From assembly GCA_030141605.1 (NCBI GenBank), contig JAQGDQ010001357.1, positions 7,501-44,721 on the forward strand: DNA of 37,221 nt, in the 5' to 3' direction. The notes beneath the pieces were generated by a model. The model was not told where the DNA came from. It searched no databases and worked only from the letters and a program-made list of their open reading frames with translations. Numbering within the stretch: the first letter of the stretch is position 1; each line of letters starts with the position of its first letter. The translations under genes were made by a program, and so were the position numbers. This DNA is from Tubiluchus corallicola. Lineage: Eukaryota > Priapulida > Priapulimorpha > Priapulimorphida > Tubiluchidae. Shown one piece after another: positions 11,752 through 23,700 of this stretch.

Positions 11752-14700
11752 CTCGTTGTTTCTGTTCCCCATTAGGACAAAGTTTATGTACCACCCTGTA
11801 CCTTTCTGTGCCTCCTCAAACTTGTCGTTCTCCGCCAGCCATTGTGCGTACGGAACGTAGACCGTTTCCCGATGTTCCGGATGCTTATCAGCCAAGACGA
11901 AGGCCTGCGAAAACAAAAAAATTGCGGTTTAAATTTCGTTACATTCGAGTCCGACTAGAACCGAGCATTCTCTACCAGAAAGCAAATTCGAATCGAATTC
12001 ATGATTTTCGAAGTAAAAATCGAATTGAATTTCAGTATTTCGAATTCCGATCGAATTCGAACTCTGTTTGAAAGATTTTCGACCAAATTTTCGAACCACC
12101 CAGTACAAGACAGTCTTGCAGAGATCATGCACATTATTCGATTTTGTTCTGCTAATAATTTATTTAAAAATTGTGCACAGAAATCACAGCTAAATTGTGC
12201 TAACTGCACAAAGTTTCAAAGGTTTTAACGATAAGGAATATATGTGATCGAAGTGCTGAGTTATTCGAATTTATAAATTTAGGTTGCGGATCAGAATATC
12301 GTTTGCGGCAAGTTTGAAAAAAACTGGTTTGAATCGAATCCGAAGTAAAAAAAAAACTTGGTTCGAATCGAATTCGAAGTAAAAAAAACTCGTTCGAATC
12401 GAATTCGAAGAAAAAAACTGGTTCGAATCGAATTCGAAGTAAAAAAATTGGTTCCAATCGAATTCGAGACAAAAAACTTGTTCGCATCGAATTTGAAGAA
12501 GAAAAAACTCGTTCGAATCGAATTCAAAGTAAAAAAACTCGTTCGAATCGAATTCGAAATAAAAAACTGGTTCGAATCGAACTCGAAGTAAAGAAACTCG
12601 TTCGAATCGAAGTCGAAGTAAAAAAATTGGTTCGAATCGAATTCGAACGTTCGCTGCTCACCCCCCAGCAGTAACGTAGTCATGATATAATTTCAATAAG
12701 GAGACACTTACCTACTAACTTATAAAAGTAAATTTAGTAGATTAAGAAATGAATAAACGCATGAACCATTGAGAAGAAGCGACTATAGTGCCTAAATTGA
12801 ATGATCATCAGGGTTCCCACAGGATTTTAAAACAAATTTCCCGGACTTTTCCCTGACCAAATATTGATTTTTCACGACCGTAATACGCAGAAATTGCGTT
12901 AGCAGTACTACATATTCAAACATTTCTGTGTATGGACATTCATATACATATAATGTGTCAACACAGTTGCAGTAGTGCCAATGAAATTACACTAATCACA
13001 TTAAATAAACTTTCTTAATCCAATTATTAATTTTAGAACAGGAATCGAAATTGGGACCCTGCCATTGCAAAATTTTATTTCAAAGCGAATCGCTGAAAAA
13101 TATGTTTGGAAAAATATCCGTTCACAATGATCATTTTTGCAAGCCTTTCCAATTTCCCCGATTTTTTGCCCCATTTTCCCCCGAATTTTTATCAAATTAT
13201 CTTTTTCCCTGACTTTTCCATGAGACTCCAGGAAAGCCTGTATTTTCAAGGATTTTTCCTGACTGTGGGAACCCTGGATTTCAGTGTCTTTCTCGTTCAC
13301 AATTTTTTGCTAATTTTGCCAGACTAGAACACGTATTAACATCAATAAATTATAGACTAATATCCCGTTTCGTGAAAAAGAAACCTTTTGAAAATTCTAA
13401 AATAACGAAATGGTCTCAGCAGTTAGTTTTAACACAATGTACACAAGTTACTAATGCAGAAAATTTGTTCAAAATTGTTACGAAAGTGCAGTTAAACTGG
13501 ATTGAAATTGCTAATTAATCATTGAATTCGAGTAAATTTGATTGAAATTGGATTAAATTTGATCAAAATTGCTAAATTACAATTAAAATGTGATTAAACT
13601 TGATTGAAATTGTTACGAAAGTGCAATTAAACTCGATTGAAATTGTTTTTTTATAATTGAATTCGATTAAATTTTATTGAGATCTGATTAAATTTGATCA
13701 AAATAGCTAAATTACAATTAAAATCTGATTAAATTTGATCAAAATAGCTAAATTACAATTAAAATCTGATTATATTTGATCAAAATAGCTAAATTACAAT
13801 TAAAATCTGATTATATTTGATCAAAATAGCTAAATTACAATTAAAATCTGATTATATTTGATCAAAATTGTTTCAGAAGTGCAGTTAAACTCGATTGCAA
13901 TTGTTATTTTATAAATGAATTCGATTAAATTTGATCAAAATTGCTAAATTACAATTAAAATTTAATTAAAGTTGATCGAAACTGCTAAATTACAATTAAA
14001 ATCCAATTAAAGTTGATCAAAACTGCTAAATTACAATTAAAATCCAATTAAGTTTGATCGAAATTGCTAAATTACAACGAAATTCAATAAAGTTTGACTG
14101 ACTGCCACCAGGTGGCCGTTGCCAAGGTTACAAAGCACTCGTCAATGCTTACATCATCCCAATGTTTTGCAGACACATGCAGGTCCACCAGCGCTTTAAC
14201 GTCTCCCATCTTATTGTACACCTCCGCCGCATGACCGAATTTCTCCATCTTGATAAAATACTCCGCCGCTTTAGCTAGTGCCTCGCGATCCGCCCGATCA
14301 ATTTTCCGTGCAACCTCTATCAACCTGCAAACAAACCACATACCGAGCAAGTTTAGGGACGCAATGATTAAATGCCAGAATGATTTTTCCCAAAAATTCG
14401 TTTTAAAGGACAAGACCAGTGAATTTCGATCAAAACATTCATCAGTGTCGGAATCATCTTTCCCAAAAAATTCATTTTAAAGGACAAGATCAGTGAATTT
14501 CGATGAAGACATTCATCTGTGTCGGAATCATCTTTCCCAAAAATTTATTTTAAAGGACAAGATCAGTGAATTTCGATCAAAACATTCATCTGTGTCGGAA
14601 TCATCTTTGCCAGAAATTCATTTTAAAGGACAAGACCAGTGAATTTCGAACAAAACATTCATCTGTGTCGGAATCATCTTTCCCAAAAATTCATTTTAAA

Positions 14701-17700
14701 GGACAAGACCAGTGAATTTCGATCAAAACATTCATCTGTGCCGGAACCACTTTTTCCAGAAATTCATTTTAAAGGACAAGATCAGTGAATTTCGATCAAA
14801 ACATTCATCTGTGTCGGAATCATCTTTGCCAGAAATTCATTTTAAAGGACAAGACCAGTGAATTTCGAACAAAACATTCATCTGTGTCGGAATCATCTTT
14901 CACAAAAATTCATTTTAAAGGACAAGTCCAGTGAATTTCGATCAAAACATTCATCTGTGCCGGAATCACTTTTTCCAGAAATTCATTTTAAAGGACAAAA
15001 CCAGTGAATTTTCACACTGCACAAACGTGGTTATCTCAGTTTAGAAATTACATAGAGTGATGAACTTGGTATAAAATGATCCTCATGAAATGGAGATTCA
15101 GGATATGTGAATAACTACAAAAGCTAAAGTGCTGACTTATGGACGATTTTGCTATGCAAGCACACATATAATCTAATCTAATCTAATCTAATCTAATCTA
15201 ATCTAATCTAATCTAATCTAATCTAATCTAATCTAATCTAATGTAATGTAATGTAATCTAATCTAATCTATTCCGGTCCCATTCCGTCCTGTCCAGTCCA
15301 ATCCAATCCCATCTCATCTCATCTCATCTCATCTCATCTCATCTCATCTCATCTCATCTCATCTCATCTCATCTCACCTCATCTCACCTCACCTCACCTC
15401 ACCTCACCTCACCTCACCTCACCTCACCTCACCTCACCTCACCTCACCTCACCTCACCTCACCTCACCTCATCCCATCCCATCCCATCCCATCTCATCTC
15501 ACCTAATCTAATCTAACCTAACCACAATCTAATTACAATCAGAGATGCTGCTTACATTTCAGACCAGCCTCTTTCTCCCACAATCTCCACAGCTTTTAGA
15601 TAATCACCGGCAGAAATGTACATCTCGGCAGCAGCTTTTGGTTCGTTACTACTCTTGGCCCATTCTGCCTGCTTGGTCATCAGGGCTTTTTTATCATGCG
15701 CATCTCCACTGGGAATAAACTCCTGTAAAATACCATAGTTCATTATCATTTAGTAAAGCAAAGCCGCCTGCCACATTAGTTCAGCAACTTCAGTTGATTT
15801 ACGTGGATTTTACTTAATTATGCCTTACTCTGTGCGTAGAGTGATTTACTAGCAGGATCTTGCTTGGGAACAAGGAAAACTGCTAGCTGTTAAAACGGTT
15901 ACTATTACAACAGAATGAGGAGATGTGAAGTGTACACAAACGTGTTGCACTTAACTTTTGACCTTTTCACGATCATCATCAATCATTGGAACTGTAAAGT
16001 GGCTTCACTAAATTAAAGCACGGAAAGGAAAACTGAACCTAATCTTAAACTACAGTTCAAAACAATCTATCCTACAAAATATTGAAAGGAAACGTACTAC
16101 TTTTTTCAAAAATGACTTACGTGAAAGAATTATTACCACACAAACGCAATTTTACATTCGCGCCACTAGTTCTTCACTGTTACATGCATTTAGACATTTG
16201 CTAGTTAGATGGACACTAGCACCTGCATCTTGCAAATGGATTGCACAAAAAATGGGTGCAGTACCTTTCAATGCAAAGTAGTTCAGTTGTGACATAGTGC
16301 ACACGTTCGAGAGTTCATAAGTGAGCACAGCGGTAACTTGAAAATAGAATTTTCAATTTCAAATTTCCTGAGTTATTGCGTATCACACTGAATAACTTAC
16401 AGTAACACTGTACTTCTAGTTTCGCTTTCACAAACACGTTCAACACGCCCGCAGAATATTTTTGCTGTTGAAAATATGTTAGTTAGTTTAAACATAATTT
16501 ATTTAGGATTGGATCAGACAGTTTGTACAACATGATTTAAGATCCTCACCACAACAGACTTTATACACTATTTACAAGAACATTTACAGTAAGAATAGAC
16601 TATATTTAGTTTTTAGTATACTTTAGTATACTAAAGTTTTACTACAGTGATACATTAGACATTAGTAAAAAATGACGGTTAGTAAATATTAATGTACGAT
16701 TATTTAAGAATGATGCATTTTATATCAGATAGAAACTACTGGAAGCATTTAGTACGTAATATAAAGTCATGTATACATTGGAATATTTTACAGTTAGTAA
16801 CATAGTTAAATTCATCTTTTCCGAATAATAACAACTCACACAGACATTAGTTCCTAAGGCAGCTATATTAAGGTTTTCGGGCAGAAGCATTGCATTTAAT
16901 TTATCAAACATAACTACCCTAGCTAGTTGATGCGGAAAATATGTTAGTTTGTGATGTCACCAATAATTAGGATCGTCTGCTGTTAATTAAGTTTTTGGTA
17001 TAAAATTTTAAGCAAACTCTAAGTGTAACACAACCTTTGCTTGATCAAACATGCGCAGGTCTGAAAACATGTTCATGGCCTTCTGTTCTTTGCCGCATCT
17101 CTTGTACAGTTTGGCGGCCTCCAAGAACTTGCCACGTAGAGCGTAGACGTCTCCCATGAATCCGGTGTTATCCAGTTCGCCCCGCTTCTTCCTCTCCTAA
17201 AGAGAAAGTGCATCATCAGATATTTATGGAAGTTGTAGAATTATAAACTTAAGTTTGTCTGACTAAAATACAGGAACTCTTAAGCGATGTTGGATTTATA
17301 AACCTAAGTTTGTCTGATTAAAATACAAGAACTCTTAAGGAATGTTGGATTTATAAACCTAAGTTTGTCTGATTAAAATGCAAGAACTCTTAAGGGATTT
17401 TGGATTTATAAACTTAAGTTTGTCTGATTAAAATACAAGAACTCTTAAGGGATTTTGGATTTATAAACCTAAGTTTCTCAGATTAAAACGCAAGAACTCT
17501 TAAGGGATTTTGGATTTATAAACCTAAGTTTGTCTGATTAAAATGCAAGAACTCTTAAGGGATTTTGGATTTATAAACCTAAGCTTGTCTGATTAAAATA
17601 CAAGAATTCTTAACGAACGTTGGATTTATGAACCTAAGTTTCTCGGATTAAAACGCAAGAACTCTTAAGGGCTGTTGGATTTATAAACTTAAGTTTGTCT

Positions 17701-20700
17701 GATTAAAATGCAAGAACTCTTAAGGGATTTTGGATCTATAAACCTAAGTTTGTCTGATTAAAATGTAAGAACTCTTAAGGGTTGTTGGATTTATAAACCT
17801 AAGTTTGTCTGATTAAAATGCAAGAACTCTTAAGGGATTTTGGATTTATAAACCTAAGTTTGTCTATGCTTTAGCAATACGTAACTGAACGAAGTACAAC
17901 AAGTAGTTACGTATTGCTGATTAAAATGCAAGAACTCTTAAGGGATTTTGGATTTATAAACCTAAGTTTGTCTGATTAAAGTACAAGAACTCTTAAGGAA
18001 TGTTGGATTTATGAACCTAAGCTTGTCTGATTAACAATACAATAAGTTTTAATGAAAGCAGCTTTTGATGCTGGCACAATTTGCCATTGACACACACAAC
18101 ATGGGAAAAAAGCATAGACAAACAAAACTGCAAAGGGAAAAGTATTCATAAGACGTAAGTAATAAAAAATAATTTTGATTGTGCCACAAGTATATCTCAC
18201 GTTTGTTGGTTAACTTAAGTACAGCACATTAATTTGAGTAAGACGCAGGGATGAGAATGATACATTCAAAAAACTCTGAAACAGGCCGGGGGGTTTGTGG
18301 GCCGCGTAGGCAGCAACAAATTGCAATTTTGTGACCATAGAGAGCCTCTAAGTGGACTTAAAATATCAATTACCTTGTTTCATGCATAATTTAAAATACC
18401 CAACTATCAAGGATACATGATACCTAATTGTCTCAAAAATGCCTAAGTACTGACCGCTCCTATGCAAAAGTATATAAAAACTGTCTGCAATTGACTCAAA
18501 TAACTCCACACAATTGATTCTATATTTTTATACATAGAGATATACACGTGGTTACACTGATGTACGTGATGTAAACAAAGTGACGGCCTGCCAACTAGCG
18601 GTCAGCTTGTGAAATAATGTACTGGGTCCGTAAAAATTTTCTCAACAAATTTACGGGATTTAGAAAAATGGCACTACTGGTATTCCAAAAACTCGGAATT
18701 CCACATATCCGCGGAAAATTCTCATCCCTGAAAACGAAAGGATTAACACATAATTCATTTCTCAACAAATTCATGTAGTTGCCTAAACTAAGCACCTATC
18801 TCTATCTGAATCACGAACTATCTGTCAGTGCAATGTATAGCGTTAAAGTAAATGAGCTCCATAGGATTAAAACATCTCGGTTACGCCTCTCCTCACATAA
18901 CCTAGCTATTGAGACTGGAAGATGGGCAAGGATAAAAAGAGAAGACAGGTTATGCTCCCGTTCTGGCTTAAACATTCAAAGAGAAGAGCATGTTATCTGT
19001 TTTTGTCCACTTACGAATCACCTTCGTGAAGATAACACTGAACTGAGCTTCAACGATTTGCATGAATTTTTCAATGGAAACCCAATGTCATATTGTGAAT
19101 TTGTAAATAACTCTTTAGCTGTTTTTGGACAGTAATGATCATGTTAGGCGATAATAAGTGTGTAGTGAGAATTTGTAAATAATTCTTCAGTTATTTTGAC
19201 AAAAATGATCATGTTATATGATCAAAAGTCCTTTTTTTGTACTGATCTATGGACTGAACTAAAGTATCATGTTCGACTATCTCTTAATCAGTCAATAAAC
19301 ATATGTATATATATATATATATTTCTAGAAGTAAATTTGCCATCACAAACAAAGTAAAAGAATAAATGAATCAACCTCAATGCTGTGTATGAGTTCCAGA
19401 TATCGTAAATCACGAATGCGAATAAAAGCTTTCTTTGCAATGTTCAGATCCATTCCCTCCAGAGCCTCGTGTGCCAAAGCTTCCCAGTCCTGTTCAGTCA
19501 CGCCCAGACACGCCACGCGGTACGCATCCCTGCGGAGTAAACAAACAAGAAAATAACAATTAATTAACATAATTACCTGTCATGGGCATGACTAATATGG
19601 TAATGCAATGCATTATATCAACTTTGTAGAAAAAATAGTGATCATCCATTATATAAAATCCTAATTCTCGTGTGGATTGGATAGGTGAATTATAAAAAAA
19701 ACATTACAAATGATGTAGCTTAAGGCTCGTCTAGACTAGTCAGTTTTCTGCCACAAGCAAACTTGCAAGTGTGAACTGCTTTGTGAGTTAGTGTCAGTTA
19801 CTTATTGCAAACAGTTGGTGCGAATTGATTTACTGTCTAGAGTGAATACTTCGGCAAGTTACTCTCGACATTTCTCGCTGTGAATAGAGCAGTATCAGCT
19901 CAGCATTACCGTCGGACAGTAACTCCCAGAAAGTTTTGCTCTCTAGTCTGAACACGCGAGTTAGTCTCAACATTTCTCGATGTGAACAGAGGAGTATCGG
20001 CTCAGCATTATTGTCGGAGAGTAACTCCCAGAAAGTTTTGCACACTAGTCTGAACACAGTTGCGAGTTACTCTCGACACTTCTCGGTGTGAATAGAGGAG
20101 TATCAGCTCTGCATTACTGTCAGAGAGTAACTCCCAGAAAGTTTTGCTCTCTAGTCTGAACACACTTGCGAGTTACTCTCGACACTTCTCTGTGTAAATA
20201 GAGGAGTAATGGCTCAGCATTACTGTCGGAGAGTAACTCTCATAAAGTTTTGCTCTCTAGTCTGAACACACTTGCGAGTTACTCTCGACATTTCTCGGTG
20301 TGAATAGAGGAGTATCAGCTCAGCATTACTGTCGGAGAGTAACTCCCAGAAAGTTTTGTTCTCTAGTCTGAACATGCGAGTTACTCTCCACACTTCTCGG
20401 TGTGAATAGAGGAGTATCAGCTCCCCATTACTGTCGGAAAGTAACTCCAAGAAAGTTTTGCTCTCTAATCTGAACACACGTGCGAGTTACTCTTGACACT
20501 TCTCGCAGTGAACGAAGAAGTGAGTGTCAGCTCGTGCTTGAGAGTAACCCGCAGCAACTTTCACTCTCTAGTCTAAACGTGCTTGCGAGTTACTTGGCGA
20601 GTTAACTTGGTGAGAAAACTTGCTTGTATGAACGTGCCATAAGCTACTGTGATAGAATAAACCTACAGATAATAAACTTTTAATTAGAATAAAGCCACAT

Positions 20701-23700
20701 TGTAAAGTAACGAATGTGGCTTCTTCAAATTTTTCCAGGAATTACGGGATCATTCCAGTAGTAACCGATAAGTTTGGACTTTCGTTACCATGAATTTCAG
20801 TTTACAAAAATCTTGAAATAACTTCATTCTAACAGCAACCAATAATCTTGAATTTTCGTTACCGTGAATTTCAGTTTACAAACAATCTTGAAATAACTTC
20901 ATTCCAACAGTAACCAATAATCTTGAATTTTCGTTACCGTGAATTTCGGTTTACAAACAATCTTGAAATAACTTCATTCCAACAGTAACCAATAATCTTG
21001 AATTTTTGTTACCGTGAATTTCAGTTTACAAACAATCTTGAAATAACTTCATTCCAACAGAAACCAATAATCTTGAATTTTCGTTAAGGTGAATTTCGGT
21101 TTACAAACAATCTTGAAATATCTTCATTACAACAGCAACCAATAATCTTGAATTTTCGTTACCGTGAATTTCAGTTTACAAACAATCTTGAAATAACTTC
21201 ATTCTAACAGTAACCAATAATCTTGAAATAACTTCATTCCAACAGAAACCAATGACCTTGAATTTTCGTTACCGTGAATTTCGGTTTACAAAAATCTTGA
21301 AATAACTTATCCAGAGCTAAGTTGCACAGCTAATTAACACTTTTAATTCAAGCCAAATTAGTTTCCACACGTGACAAAAGTTTATTTAGAATTTTTCATG
21401 ACATACAGGTAATTTTTCCTCTCCAGGTACTGGTACATCGGAGCAGATTGCGGAACCTCTAACGTCGTCATGCTGTATAAGTGCAAACAAAAAACCTTGG
21501 AGCCAGAAAATCCCACGATGAACCCCTAAAAAGCAAAATAGTCTTATTTTTTAGCCACTAGGTGGAGCACAGCATCATTGGCTTGTCCAAGTGTCTGTCT
21601 TTTCAGTAGATGGAATATTTGCTTAACTCCTTCAGGACCGCACCATTCAAAACAGGTCGAATAAGACCCATGACTTTTCTGCTACTGTATGAGCACAGAC
21701 ATAACTAAATGATTTCAAATTATCTATGTTACAATGTTATATCATGTGTCTTTGGATATCTAATTACTGAATTGTATTTCCATGTTGTTTCTGAATTGTG
21801 GTAAATTTCTTTGTTTTAGATGCCTTGATAATGAACAGTTTGTAGGCAATAAATTCCATTTCGTTGTATCAAACTAATTGCAGAGAAAAGAAGAACAGGT
21901 GAAAATGGAAATAAAGCAAAGAGAAACGCCACTGGAGGCTTTCAACGACATCAAAGGCAGTTCAAAAGAAACGAAAATAGTAGAATCTGCAATGACGATG
22001 AAAGACATGGCAGAGGATGTACAAATGGATGTTCCAGATCTTGAATACTATCGTCTGCCAATAGGAAGTGAAGGTGCTCCAGAAGAAAAGGTAACTAAGT
22101 AGACTTGTGTTTTTTGTTTGTTTAATACGTAATCTTAACTAACTCATTCAGGAGCGCACCATTTACGATGGGTCTTATAAACCTATGACTTTTCTGTTGC
22201 TGTAAGAGTACAGACATAACTAAATGATTACAAATTAGGGACTGTTCTATTCAGGAGGATCTCGGCAATCCAATCATGCTATTTGTTTAAACATTTATAA
22301 GTGATTTAATTGGATAAAATTAAGAAGAACACGCCCTTTTCAGGCACTCCAACTTAGCCTATCGAGTAGCTTAGTCTGGTGTACACTTGCGTGATTGTAC
22401 ACACTATTTTATTGATCAATTGAGTGACAGGAATAGCCAATCGATCAGCCAAGGAGAAATTAAGGTCGTTTCGGTTATTGTAACATGAAACTCTCATCTT
22501 TTAACATGAAACTTTTAAAATGGAGGAGACTTGAAACCAAAGTGTATCAGAGTGTTGCGTCTGGACAGTTGAAATTTTCTGCATTAGCTGATTTCACACA
22601 AGTGACACTGTACATTGTTACAGTGCAAACACTGCAGTTACTGAAAGATTTTTTTCAATTTTTGTTTGTCAAAAATCGATTTTTAATTTGTCCAAGACAA
22701 AGCAATGGTATTTCATATACAATTTTGTATGAAAGTCTATTGTGTGAGGAGTAGAAACCTACAAAAATTATCAAATATAATGTAATCGCTGCTTAGTGAG
22801 AGCAGTTTTTCATGAACCCATGCAAAATGCAGCAAACACTTATGGTCCTGAAAGAGTTAACATACACAATCAGTTATAACTACATAAACAAGTATCTAAT
22901 TGCATGTAATTAATGAAAAAAAATGTTCCACTCTTTGCAATGTTTCACGGTTAATGTTCGGCGAAAGTAGGTCCAACAAAAGTTGTAAATGTACCTGTTG
23001 GTGTCAAGAAATTTAATCTAGCATTCTATAATTATTTGTTTTTTTCGTATTTTTACAAACATGCATTCCCTGAAAGTATTTAAAACGAAGCCAGCCTTAG
23101 TCATGTGACCTAAGCTTTTAGTAGTATACGCCACCTATCAATCACAGTTGTTTTTACACGTAGTTAGATTTTCTGTTGCGGCTATGCTGATCATGCCGTT
23201 TGGTGATACTTGCATTGCTTTGTCTATTTTGTTACAATTTAACAGTCACTAGTTGTATTTTCAAGCCAAAGTTGTCACCAGTAAATGTAAGTCACCATCT
23301 ACTTTAATAATTAGTTAATAGTTTAAATTGGTTAGAATTGCTTCAAATGTCTAGAATCATAAAGTAATAATTTGTGTTTCAGTCTTCTTAAATCTAACTT
23401 TTCATTTTGTCTAAATAGTAATAACCTTTAGCACGTTCTTAAGCACTTTTTGTGATCTGTTATTTTAATAAATTGCAGGTCTATCGCACAGTTCAGTACT
23501 GATTTTTGCCGTTTCTTTGCCTGGACTGGGCGCATCCACAATACCACCATTCCGAAAAACACATGGTTTACCTTTGACAAAAAGTTAGAAGGGGGGGTGG
23601 ACGATTACTTGCCTGTAACTTTTGCTGCTGCACTGGAAAACTTGAAGCTTTGATGGACAGCAAGCCATTACCGGTAAAGCAAAGCATGTCTTCGTTTAGC

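Noticed and set aside
12291-12683. Open frames rich in Phe/Ser/Asn or Lys/Arg
   Set aside because: Translations of the TTCGAATCGAATTCGAA array, with no protein-like variation.
16621-16636. Perfect 16 bp palindrome ctttagtatactaaag
   Set aside because: Isolated AT-rich palindrome without repeats or context; expected occasionally in such sequence.
22485-22754. 89-codon plus-strand open frame
   Set aside because: It lies within the TTAA-ended MITE, and the related copy at 27529-28108 has a stop at the equivalent place.
23472-23653. Plus-strand exon-like stretch of about 55 codons
   Set aside because: It looked coding ([19 protein letters not shown]) but is largely antisense to the clear IFT122 exon 7 on the minus strand.
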